From contig NZ_CP012334.1 of the NCBI RefSeq assembly GCF_001704295.1, positions 4,042,084-4,106,083 of the forward strand: DNA of 64,000 bases. The letters are read 5' to 3'. A program made the translations under genes and the position numbers. The stretch is from Bordetella sp. H567. Lineage in GTDB: Bacteria > Pseudomonadota > Gammaproteobacteria > Burkholderiales > Burkholderiaceae_B. The notes beneath the pieces were generated by a model. That model saw only the letters and a program-made list of their open reading frames with translations, made no database searches and was not told the DNA's origin. Positions 16,918 to 25,066 of the stretch are shown here, piece after piece (position 1 is the stretch's first letter; each line of letters starts with the position of its first letter).

Positions 16918-17886
16918 TCATGACTTCAGTCCCGTCATCTGGATAATGCGTCCGGACTTGGCCATTTCGGTTTTCAGGAAAGCCGCGAAGTCTTCCGGCG
17001 TGCCGGCAACCGCCGTCATGCCCTGGTCGGCGAGCTGCCTGCGCGTATCCTCGGCCTTGAGCGCACGCGCGCATTCCTGCTGCAGGGCATGGACGAGCTC
17101 CGGCGGCGTCCCGCCTCGGACAAGCAGGCCATACCAGTTCGTCATGTCGAAGTCCGGCACGCCGCTTTCCGCGATGGTCGGCAGATCCGGCGCGATCGGA
17201 CTACGGCTTGGCGTCGTCACGCCCAGGGCGCGCAGCTTGCCGGCCTTGATGAGCGGCAGGCATTGCAGCACGTTCATGAAGTACAGCTGCACCTGGCCGC
17301 TGAGCAAATCGGCGACGGCCGCGCCGGCCCCCTTGTAGGGAACCTCCGTGATCCGGGTGCCCGCGTCCAGGTTGAACAGCCCGGCACATAGGGAAGGAAG
17401 CGAGCCACGTCCGGCCGAGCCGGCATTCAGCGCCCCGGGCTTGGACTGCGCCAAGGCGATCAGATCCTTGACGGTATGCACGGGAAGACTCGGATGCACC
17501 ACCAGCACCAGGGGCCCGGAAGCCAGCAAGGACACGGGCGCCAGGTCGCGGCTCGAATCGAACGGCAGATTGGGATAAAGCGCCGGATTGGCCGCGAACC
17601 CGGCCGGCACGACTAGCAGGGTTTTGCCGTCAGGCTCGCTGCGGGCAACGTAGGCCGAGCCTATCGTGCCATTGGCGCCGGGGCGATTGTCGACGATGAC
17701 GGATACGTGGAGGTTTTCGCCGAACTTCCTGGACAGAATGCGCCCGAGTATGTCCGTACCGCCCCCGGGTTCGTACGGCGACACAATGCGGATGACGCCG
17801 TGCGGATTGTTTTGCGCGATGCTGCGTATCGGGAGTGTGGCGCCGGCAACGACCGCTGCCAGCACGCCACGACGCGATATCGCCAT
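16918..17886 (-). CDS. Tripartite tricarboxylate transporter substrate-binding protein (Bug family)
   Basis: A 322-residue periplasmic receptor. The N-terminus has a twin-arginine-like or Sec signal (SRRGVLAAVVAGATLP). Bug landmarks: RIVSPYEPGGGTDILGRIL near 33-51, VDNRPGANGTIGSAYVARSEPDG near 65-87, VPYKGAGAAVADLL near 180 and the LRALGVTTPSRSPIAPDLPTI segment near 220. Such receptors bind carboxylates for TctAB-type permeases, often encoded elsewhere, as here. It lies 59 bases upstream of the selenoprotein gene on the same strand, so the two probably form an operon. Confidence 0.9.
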   Translation of the reverse strand: MAISRRGVLAAVVAGATLPIRSIAQNNPHGVIRIVSPYEPGGGTDILGRILSRKFGENLHVSVIVDNRPGANGTIGSAYVARSEPDGKTLLVVPAGFAANPALYPNLPFDSSRDLAPVSLLASGPLVLVVHPSLPVHTVKDLIALAQSKPGALNAGSAGRGSLPSLCAGLFNLDAGTRITEVPYKGAGAAVADLLSGQVQLYFMNVLQCLPLIKAGKLRALGVTTPSRSPIAPDLPTIAESGVPDFDMTNWYGLLVRGGTPPELVHALQQECARALKAEDTRRQLADQGMTAVAGTPEDFAAFLKTEMAKSGRIIQMTGLKS

Positions 17887-18063
17887 GCTACGAGAAGGAC
17901 GTGTCTCGAATCATCGTTATGGCCTCCATACGGGGCGCGATAGGTGCAGGGATTATGCACCTGCGCTGCCGGATGGGCAAACCACCCTTACGCTGATGTC
18001 GCCCATTGCGCCGCCCGGCATGTCGATTGCACTGCCAACATGTCAACTCAAGGGGAGAATCCC

Positions 18064-18999
18064 ATGGCGCTGAAACTCAAACCCATTGCTGAACAGGTCA
18101 TCGTGATCACCGGGGCCTCCAGCGGCATCGGGCTCGCGACCGCCATGCTGGCCGCGCACCAAGGCGCCCGCGTGGTCATGGCGGCGCGCAGCCGCAGCAC
18201 GCTGGAACACGTTGCGGCGGAGCTGGTCCGCAACGGCTACGAGGCGACCGCCGTGGCGGCCGACGTGTCTGTCCGCGAGGACATGGACCGTGTCGCCCGC
18301 GTCGCCATGGAGCGTTACGGCCGCGTGGACACCTGGGTCAACAACGCCGGCCTGTCCATCTACGGACGCCTGGACGAAGTGCCGGAAGAGGATGCCCTGC
18401 GGCTCTTCCAGGTGAACTTCTGGGGCGTGGTGCACGGCTCGCTGGCGGCGCTGCCGCTGCTGAAGGCGCGCGGCGGCGCGCTCATCAACGTGGGCAGCGA
18501 AGTCTCGGATGCCACGGTGCCGCTGCAGGGCATGTATTCGGCCAGCAAGCACGCCGTGAAAGGTTTTACTGATGCATTGCGCATCGAACTGGAAGCCGAC
18601 AAGGCGCCGGTGTCCGTCACGCTCATCCAGCCCACGGCGGTGGACACGCCCTTTCCCGAGCATGCGGCCAACTATATGGACCAGGCCGCCAAGCTGCCTT
18701 CCCCCATGATTCCCGCGGAGAAAGTCGCCGCCGCCATCCTGGGCGCCGCCACGGATGGCGACCGGGAAGTGAAGGTAGGCGCGCTGTCGGTCATCAACAC
18801 CGCCATGTTCAAGCTGCTGCCGGGACTGGCGGACAAGATGGCGAAGAAACAGATGGGAAGGCAGCAGCGCAACGCCCCCTCGCATCCGCATCAAGGCACC
18901 TTGTACGTGCCTGGGGAAAGCGGCGAAACCGCGGGCTTCGGCGACAGCAATCCGGCGGACCCGGACGACGCCATGCGCCGCAATACCCGGCCTTCGTAG
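18064..18999 (+). CDS. SDR-family NAD(P)-dependent oxidoreductase
   Basis: A 311-residue Rossmann-fold dehydrogenase. Seen: TGASSGIG at 16-23 (cofactor loop), NNAG at 93-96, and the catalytic Ser145, Tyr158 and Lys162 (YSASK). The ARSRS segment after beta-2 suggests NADP preference. About 60 C-terminal residues beyond the normal SDR core carry a basic then acidic tail. ATG at 18064 follows a GGGGAG site; upstream in-frame codons have none. It is divergent from the Bug gene and 20 bases before an FNT-family gene. Similar SDRs sit in stress clusters with catalase genes. Substrate unknown. Confidence 0.88.
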   Translation: MALKLKPIAEQVIVITGASSGIGLATAMLAAHQGARVVMAARSRSTLEHVAAELVRNGYEATAVAADVSVREDMDRVARVAMERYGRVDTWVNNAGLSIYGRLDEVPEEDALRLFQVNFWGVVHGSLAALPLLKARGGALINVGSEVSDATVPLQGMYSASKHAVKGFTDALRIELEADKAPVSVTLIQPTAVDTPFPEHAANYMDQAAKLPSPMIPAEKVAAAILGAATDGDREVKVGALSVINTAMFKLLPGLADKMAKKQMGRQQRNAPSHPHQGTLYVPGESGETAGFGDSNPADPDDAMRRNTRPS

Positions 19000-19019
19000 C
19001 GTAGCCCTGAAGGATCGCC

Positions 19020-19907
19020 ATGCCCGACCATCGCGACGCCGGCGGCCGATCTCCCCATCTTTCCGAAGACGAACAGGGGCAGGCCGCCGAGCACTCCACG
19101 CCGCACGCCCTGGTCATCCATGAGATCGTCCGGGAGGACGGCGAAGCCGCCTTGCGGCGCCCCGTCGGCGCACTGGCATGGTCGGCCCTGGCCGCGGGCC
19201 TTTCCATGGGCTTCTCTTTCCTGGTCCAGGCCGTGCTCGCGGCCGGCATGCCCGAGACGGCCTGGCGGCACCTGGTCGCCGGCCTGGGCTATTGCACCGG
19301 CTTTGTGATCGTGATCCTGGGACGGCAGCAGCTGTTCACCGAAAGCACCTTGACGGTCGTGCTGCCCGTCCTGATGCATCGCGATGGGCGCACCCTGCTC
19401 ACGGCCTTGCGGCTGTGGGCCGTCGTGCTGGCGGTCAATGTGGCGGGGACGATCGCGTTTGCCGCGCTGCTTATCGTGCCAGGCGTCTTCCAGGCGGAAG
19501 TCGTCCACAGCCTGCAAACGCTGGCCATGGAGGCCATCCCGGATGCATTCTGGCCGACGGTGCTGCGGGCGGTATTCGCCGGATGGCTGATCGCATTGAT
19601 GGTCTGGCTGCTGCCCAGCGCGCGCTCGGCGCGGTTGCTGACGATACTGTTCATCAGCTATATCGTCGGTGTCAGCCGGCTATCGCACATCATTGCCGGA
19701 TCGGTGGAAGCGGCCTACGCGGTCCTGACGCACCATGCCTCGGTCCAGGACTTCATCGCTCGCTTCTTCGCGCCCACGCTGCTCGGCAACATCATCGGCG
19801 GTGTGTCGCTGGTCGCGATGATCAACCATGCCGCAGTCGCATCGGAGCTGGAAGACCGCCACGAGGCTGGCCACACCAAGGAACGCGTCGCGGATCCACG
19901 GGCCTGA
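19020..19907 (+). CDS. Formate/nitrite transporter (FNT) family channel, YfdC-like
   Basis: A 295-residue inner-membrane channel with six helices between two hydrophilic ends. FNT features: the first helix SALAAGLSMGFSFLVQAVL, the loop GRQQLFTESTLTVVLPVL (family F-T-E signature), and HIIAGSVEAAYAVL preceding FFAPTLLGNIIGGVSLVAM. The long acidic N-terminus and the FTEST motif are typical of the YfdC branch rather than FocA. It directly follows the SDR gene. The permeant anion is unknown. Confidence 0.88.
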   Translation: MPDHRDAGGRSPHLSEDEQGQAAEHSTPHALVIHEIVREDGEAALRRPVGALAWSALAAGLSMGFSFLVQAVLAAGMPETAWRHLVAGLGYCTGFVIVILGRQQLFTESTLTVVLPVLMHRDGRTLLTALRLWAVVLAVNVAGTIAFAALLIVPGVFQAEVVHSLQTLAMEAIPDAFWPTVLRAVFAGWLIALMVWLLPSARSARLLTILFISYIVGVSRLSHIIAGSVEAAYAVLTHHASVQDFIARFFAPTLLGNIIGGVSLVAMINHAAVASELEDRHEAGHTKERVADPRA

Positions 19908-20002
19908 TCCTGGCCGCATCGCCATCGATGGCCGAACGAGGCTGGCCGCCGATCGATGTCCAGTCAGCTACCCTATGGGTTTCCCGCGAACAGGAGCGAC
20001 AC

Positions 20003-20425
20003 GTGCAACCCTGGATCTCGTTCATCACCCTTGGCGTCGACCACCTGGAACGCGCCGTTGCCTTCTACCGGGATGGATTGGGCTTGCCCACGAAGGGCAT
20101 CGTGGGCACGGAGTTCGAACATGGCGCCGTGGCCTTTTTCGATATGCAGCCGGGGTTGAAGCTGGCGCTATGGGGACGAGACAGCCTGGCGGCCGATACG
20201 GGCTTGCCCGTCGCGCCCAGCCCCGCAACGGGTTTCGCGCTGGCGCACAACGTGCGCAGCGAAACAGAGGTGGACCGCACGCTGGAACAGGCGAGCCAGG
20301 CAGGTGGCAGGATCGTGAAGCCGGGGGGCAAAACCTTCTGGGGTGGCTACGCGGGGTATTTCCAGGACCTGGACGGATACCTTTGGGAAGTGGCGTGGAA
20401 CCCGGCGATCCCCCTGGACGAATAA
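20003..20425 (+). CDS. VOC-superfamily (glyoxalase/bleomycin-resistance) protein
   Basis: A 140-residue two-repeat VOC protein. The opening ISFITLGVDHLERAVAFYRD is the standard first module, with a GLGLPTKG turn; the second module runs from about residue 72 to GYFQDLDGYLWEVAWNP, which has the usual metal Glu near the end. The start is GTG with an AGGAG site five bases upstream; no ATG start fits. The gene stands alone after the FNT gene. Reaction unknown; lyase, isomerase or binding roles all occur in this superfamily. Confidence 0.85.
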   Translation: MQPWISFITLGVDHLERAVAFYRDGLGLPTKGIVGTEFEHGAVAFFDMQPGLKLALWGRDSLAADTGLPVAPSPATGFALAHNVRSETEVDRTLEQASQAGGRIVKPGGKTFWGGYAGYFQDLDGYLWEVAWNPAIPLDE

Positions 20426-20482
20426 GCCGGCCCGCATCCGTAAGGCCGGGCAGGCCAGTCCCCAGCCTGGACGCGCATCGCG

Positions 20483-21466
20483 CTATCGGGCAATGCCCGA
20501 GGGGACACCCGCGGGCGTCGCGGGAAACGGAGCGGGCGACGTCCCGAACCGCGCCGCAAGCTCCGCGCGCATCGTATCGATGAAGCAGCGCAGGCGCTGC
20601 GGCTGCAAGCGGCTGGCGGGATAGACCAGGTAGAGCGGCGGCGCGCTGGCCTGCCACTGCGGCGCCAGTTGCCGTAGCCGGCCTGCCTTGAGGTCTTCTT
20701 CAAAGACCCATGTGGACGCGACGCCCACCCCCAGGCCCAATAGTGCAGCCGAACGCAGCGCATACAGGCTATCGGTGGACACGCGAGGCTGGATCGGCAC
20801 CCGCACCGATTCGCCCGTCGCGATATTGCTGAAGGCGATATCGTCGCGATAGAAACTGCGCAGGGCCAGCCAGGGCAGCCGCGCCAGGTCGGCGGGGTGC
20901 GCCGGCACGTGCCCATGCTCCAGCAGCCCGGGGGCCGCGACGATGATGCGCGGCACATTGCCCAGCTTGATGGCGACCACCGACTCGTCCTGCACTTCGC
21001 CGACGCGGATCGCGCAATCCACGCCGTCGGACACGAAATCCGGCATGCGGTCCTGCAGCAGCCACTCCACCCGCATCCCGGGATAGCGTTGCAGATACGT
21101 GGCCAAGGGACCGACGAACTGTTGTTGCCCGAAGGCATGCGGCACGATCACGCGCAGCGTCCCGACCGGCTGCTGGCCTGCCCCGCGCACCTCGCTATCG
21201 AATGCCTGCCAGGAAGCGATCAACTCCTCGGCCCGGTCGTAGCAACGGCGGCCCTCTTCCGTCAATTGCATCCCATGGGTGGAACGCTGGATCAGCCGCA
21301 CGCCCACCGTCCGCTCCAGCGCCTGCAGCCTTCGGCTGACCGTGGGCTGGGTGGCGCCCAGTTGCTCCGCGGCCGCGCTCAGGCTGCCGGCGTTGACGAT
21401 GCGGACGAAGGTGTCGATCAGGGTGAGGCGGTCGGCGCCGCCTGGGCCGGAAATCAGTTCTTTCAT
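20483..21466 (-). CDS. LysR-family transcriptional regulator
   Basis: A 327-residue regulator. Residues 15-74 form the DNA-binding domain (RIVNAGSLSAAAEQLGATQP, then TVSRRLQALERTVGVRLIQRST); the effector domain follows and ends with a Pro/Ala-rich tail. It is divergent from an MFS permease gene; the gap is 98 bases, a normal arrangement for a LysR regulator and its target. A GTATAACCG-containing stretch at 21475-21485 may be part of the shared promoter. Confidence 0.9.
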   Translation of the reverse strand: MKELISGPGGADRLTLIDTFVRIVNAGSLSAAAEQLGATQPTVSRRLQALERTVGVRLIQRSTHGMQLTEEGRRCYDRAEELIASWQAFDSEVRGAGQQPVGTLRVIVPHAFGQQQFVGPLATYLQRYPGMRVEWLLQDRMPDFVSDGVDCAIRVGEVQDESVVAIKLGNVPRIIVAAPGLLEHGHVPAHPADLARLPWLALRSFYRDDIAFSNIATGESVRVPIQPRVSTDSLYALRSAALLGLGVGVASTWVFEEDLKAGRLRQLAPQWQASAPPLYLVYPASRLQPQRLRCFIDTMRAELAARFGTSPAPFPATPAGVPSGIAR

Positions 21467-21564
21467 GCGTGATACGTATAACCGATTTACCGGCGCTGCG
21501 TCTACCGCGCCGACGTGCTCTGGATCACAATGCCCTCACACCCGAATCAACTCATGGACTCGCC

Positions 21565-22806
21565 ATGTCGACTATTCGCGAAACGCATGACAACCCCTCC
21601 ACCCCTGCCCCCTTGTCCACCCCGCTGCTTCTGCTGCTCGCGATCGCGGCGGGCTTGAGCGTCGCTTCGCTGTACTACAGCCAGCCCATGCTGGGCGTAC
21701 TCGGCCCGGAAATCGGCGCCAGCACGAGGATGGTAGGCTGGCTGCCGACCCTGACCCAGCTGGGCTACGCCCTGGGCATCCTGTTCCTGGCGCCCCTGGG
21801 CGACCGCTACGACCGCAAGCGCATCATCCTGATCAAGGCCGCCCTGTTGAGTCTCGCGCTGCTGTTGAGCGGAGCCGCACCGTCGATCAGTACGCTGTTG
21901 GCCGCGAGCTTCGCGATCGGCCTATCCGCCACCCTGGCGCAGGACATCGTTCCGGCGGCAGCCACGTTGGCGGCCCCCCATCAACGGGGCAGGACCGTCG
22001 GCACCGTGATGACGGGCCTGCTGCTGGGTATCCTGCTGTCGCGCGTGATCAGCGGTTTCGTCGCGGAGCACTTCGGATGGCGCACGATGTTCCACGCGGC
22101 TGCGTTGGCGGCCATCCTGCTTGGCCTGATGTTGTGGCGCGGCTTGCCCGCATTCGCACCCACCAGCCGGCTGCCTTACGCCGCGCTGCTGGAGTCCATC
22201 GTGCAGCTGTGGCGCAAGCATCCGGCGCTGCGCCTGGCCGCCGTGTCCCAGGGATTGCTGTCGCTTGCCTTCAGCGCCTTCTGGTCCACGCTGGCCGTCA
22301 TGCTTCATGCGGCGCCCTTCAACCTGGGCGCCGGCGCGGCGGGCGCTTTCGGCATTGCCGGCGCGGCAGGCGCGCTCGCCGCGCCCCTGGCGGGCCGCAT
22401 GGCGGACGTGCACGGCCCCGCCATGGTCAGCCGCGTCGGCGCCGGCCTGGTGGCCATTTCGTTTGCCGTGATGGCGATGATGCCCACGCTGTCGCCCCAC
22501 GGGGCGCTGTGGCTGCTGGGCATCAGCACGGTGGGTTTCGACCTGGGCATCCAGATCGCGCTGATCTCGCATCAGACCATCGTGTACGCACTGGATGCCG
22601 CGGCTCGCAGCCGGCTCAACGCGGTCCTGATGGTGGGCGTATTCGTCGGCATGGCGCTGGGCGGCGCGATGGGTAGCTTTGCGTTGGCGAACTTCGGATG
22701 GATAGGCGTCACCGCGGTCGCAACGGTCGCCGCCGTCGCCGCGCTGATCCTGCGGCTGCGTCCTGCGAAGGCGCGCGCCAGGATGCCGGCGTCTGAATCG
22801 ATGTGA
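21565..22806 (+). CDS. MFS transporter, YfmO/sugar-efflux-like 12-helix permease
   Basis: A 413-residue inner-membrane permease with 12 hydrophobic spans. Motifs: SLYYSQPMLGVLG in TM1, LGDRYDRKRIILIKA (motif A) near 78-92, and QDIVPAAATLAAPHQRG near 140 after TM5. The SQPMLG and DIVPAAA segments recall the Bordetella/Pseudomonas group of MFS proteins next to LysR genes. The ATG at 21565 was chosen over a longer frame because the extra residues are not family-like; the ribosome site is weak. Efflux is more likely than uptake; substrate unknown. Confidence 0.88.
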   Translation: MSTIRETHDNPSTPAPLSTPLLLLLAIAAGLSVASLYYSQPMLGVLGPEIGASTRMVGWLPTLTQLGYALGILFLAPLGDRYDRKRIILIKAALLSLALLLSGAAPSISTLLAASFAIGLSATLAQDIVPAAATLAAPHQRGRTVGTVMTGLLLGILLSRVISGFVAEHFGWRTMFHAAALAAILLGLMLWRGLPAFAPTSRLPYAALLESIVQLWRKHPALRLAAVSQGLLSLAFSAFWSTLAVMLHAAPFNLGAGAAGAFGIAGAAGALAAPLAGRMADVHGPAMVSRVGAGLVAISFAVMAMMPTLSPHGALWLLGISTVGFDLGIQIALISHQTIVYALDAAARSRLNAVLMVGVFVGMALGGAMGSFALANFGWIGVTAVATVAAVAALILRLRPAKARARMPASESM

Positions 22807-22832
22807 TTCGACGCCGCGCCGGCGGACATCCG

Positions 22833-23438
22833 TCACCGCTGTTGCGCGCGCGGCATCGCCCCGATCGCCCGGGCGATGTCCGAACTGACGGCCGCCAGCG
22901 CACGGCTGTGCGCATCGACCAGCGCGTCATAGCCCTGCCCGCCGGTCGATTCCTGCACGGTGGAGCGCCCCCTCACTATCTCGCCCTCTTGCGGCGGACG
23001 CACCGCCCAGAGGACCGCGATGCTGGCATTCCCGCCGGGCACGGACTCGAAGCTTTGCACATCGACGGATACGCGGATAGTGGACATATCCTCGCCCCAC
23101 GAGGGGTCGCTCGACACCAGCGCACCCGGAACCAACTGCGCCAGATCCGCGGCGATCACCTGGGCGATCTGGCCCTTCAGGGGCTCGGCCCAGCGTTCGA
23201 ACTCGTTGATCCCCACCTGGGTGGCGTCTATCCTTGCCACGATCTGCGGCCGGTCGATCAGGTCGGGCACCGTCACCGACGCGATCGCGATTCTGACGGG
23301 GGCGGTCGTCGAGACGCGTTCCTGCCGCGCCGCATCGGGTTGCGACCGTACGTTCAAGGTGTAGAACTTGGCCTGGGGCGAGTTCGCGCATCCGCTCATC
23401 GATACGGCCAGGATGGCGACCCATAGGAAAGCGCGCAT
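22833..23438 (-). CDS. pqiC: PqiC: outer-membrane lipoprotein of the Pqi lipid-transport system
   Basis: A 201-residue lipoprotein with signal FLWVAILAVSMSGC (lipobox SGC, Cys17 or 18) and the ABC_trans_aux/PqiC fold: KFYTLNV at the start of the mature part, RIAIASVTVPDLIDRPQIV in the middle and FERWAEPLKGQIAQVIAADLAQLV. PqiC anchors the PqiB tunnel at the outer membrane. Its ATG overlaps the pqiB stop; a GTG one codon earlier is possible. Last gene of pqiABC. Confidence 0.88.
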   Translation of the reverse strand: MRAFLWVAILAVSMSGCANSPQAKFYTLNVRSQPDAARQERVSTTAPVRIAIASVTVPDLIDRPQIVARIDATQVGINEFERWAEPLKGQIAQVIAADLAQLVPGALVSSDPSWGEDMSTIRVSVDVQSFESVPGGNASIAVLWAVRPPQEGEIVRGRSTVQESTGGQGYDALVDAHSRALAAVSSDIARAIGAMPRAQQR

Positions 23439-25066
23439 CACTGTCTGTACTCCGGTTTGCCGCGAAGCAGCGCCTCGGGATGGCGTTCGAGATAGTCGGC
23501 AAGCGCGCGGAAGGCCGCCGCCGTTCTCGACAGTTCGCGCATCGTGTCGGCCGTACTCTGCGCGACCGCGGACACCGGTTGCAGCGTCCTGTTGGCCGAC
23601 TCCAGCGAGGTACGCGCCGCCACGAGCGCAGCCCTTGCCTCGGGCGCCACACTGCTGCCCAGGGTTTTCAATAGCACGCTCGCATCCTGCAGGGTTCGGC
23701 GAAGATCCTTGCCGATTCCCTCGAATGGCACTTTATTGAGCTTGTCGACGAGACTGCTGATGGAGTCTTGCAGCGATTGCAGTCCGCCAGGCACGGTGGG
23801 CAGTTCGGGCGGGTTCTTGTCCCACTCCATCGTCGCTTTTGGCGCATCCGGAAAGAAATCCATCGCGATGTAAAGCTGGCCGGTCAGCAGGTTTCCGGTT
23901 CTCAGTTGGCCGCGCAGACCGTTGGACACCAGCCACTGCGCCATCTTGTGCGGGTCTTCGCCCAGCCTTCCGCCCTTGGCCCCGGACTCGTAGCGCGACG
24001 TGAAGCGCTCGGGGAAGATGTGTACCTCGACAGGGATGCTGAATTCCCTCTTCGCCGCGTCGTAGCGCGTATAGATCGCCGTTACCTCGCCGATCACGAT
24101 GCCGCGGAAGTCGATCGGTGCGCCCACCATCAAGCCTCGCACCGACTCCTTGAAATTGAACACGTAGGTATCGACAAGGCGGTCGTGGCGCCTCATCGCC
24201 TCTGTACGGTCGCTGAAGACCTGGAATTCGCTGTCCGCCTCGGCCGGCTCTGTCTCGGCCGAGCCGGGCGGGCTCTGGAACGCGAGCCCTCCCGACAAAA
24301 TGGACACCAGCGACTCCGTGTTGACCTTTATCCCGCTCGAATCGAGGGACACATCGATTCCGCTTGCCTGCCAGAAGCGCGTATCGTCCTTCACGTACTG
24401 GTCATAGGGCGCGTTGATGAATACGCGAAAGGTGACACCGGTGCCACCGGGATCGAGCACGTAGGATTTCACTTGTCCTACCTGCAGGCGACGAAAGTAC
24501 ACGGGCGCGCCGACGTCGAGCGATCCCATCGTCTCGCTCTTCAACACGAACTCACGCCCCGGCACGCCACTCGCGATCACCGGCGGCGTCTCCAATCCGA
24601 CGAAGTCGCGCCGCTTCTGCGTCTGGGACCCGACATCCATGCCGATGAACGAGCCTGAGAGCAGCGTGCCCAACCCGGAGACCGTGCCGCCTGAAATGCG
24701 GGGACTGACGACCCAGAAGCGCGTATCGTCCACCAACAGGTTCGTCGCGCTTTTGGCAAGTTCCGCCGTGGCGATCACGTTCTTGTAGTCGGGCGCCAGG
24801 TCGACGTTGTTGACCACCCCGATGTCGACGTTCTTGAACTTGATCTTGGTCTTGCCTGCCTCCAGGCCATCGCCGGTCGCGAAACGTATGGTGATCGTAG
24901 GGCCCTTGTTCATGACCTCCTTCACCGCGATCCAGCCGCCGATCAACACCGCGACGATGGGTACCAGCCATACGAGCTGCGCCCCCCAGCGCGAGCGCGG
25001 TCTGGCAACCGCTTCCGGAAAAGCGGCGGGATCGGCCTCGTCGCGCCGTTCGGGCGGTTCAACCAT
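23438..25066 (-). CDS. pqiB: PqiB: MCE-domain periplasmic tunnel protein
   Basis: A 542-residue protein with one N-terminal membrane helix (QLVWLVPIVAVLIGGWIAV, about 29-47) and three MCE domains, beginning at GPTITIRFATGDGLEAGKTKI, FVLKSETMGSLDVGAPVYF and SVRGLMVGAPIDFRGIVIGEV. A long C-terminal helical region (about 430-530) forms the coiled needle in E. coli PqiB. It carries lipids across the periplasm between PqiA and PqiC. The ATG at 25066 overlaps the end of pqiA and has a GGGGAAG site; an ATG six codons upstream is less likely. Confidence 0.92.
   Translation of the reverse strand: MVEPPERRDEADPAAFPEAVARPRSRWGAQLVWLVPIVAVLIGGWIAVKEVMNKGPTITIRFATGDGLEAGKTKIKFKNVDIGVVNNVDLAPDYKNVIATAELAKSATNLLVDDTRFWVVSPRISGGTVSGLGTLLSGSFIGMDVGSQTQKRRDFVGLETPPVIASGVPGREFVLKSETMGSLDVGAPVYFRRLQVGQVKSYVLDPGGTGVTFRVFINAPYDQYVKDDTRFWQASGIDVSLDSSGIKVNTESLVSILSGGLAFQSPPGSAETEPAEADSEFQVFSDRTEAMRRHDRLVDTYVFNFKESVRGLMVGAPIDFRGIVIGEVTAIYTRYDAAKREFSIPVEVHIFPERFTSRYESGAKGGRLGEDPHKMAQWLVSNGLRGQLRTGNLLTGQLYIAMDFFPDAPKATMEWDKNPPELPTVPGGLQSLQDSISSLVDKLNKVPFEGIGKDLRRTLQDASVLLKTLGSSVAPEARAALVAARTSLESANRTLQPVSAVAQSTADTMRELSRTAAAFRALADYLERHPEALLRGKPEYRQ

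Noticed and set aside
16535-17074. A separate short gene ending at the TGA at 16535
   Set aside because: The same reading frame continues without another stop for 479 codons, and the break falls exactly at the family's redox residue, so one selenocysteine-containing gene explains it better than two.
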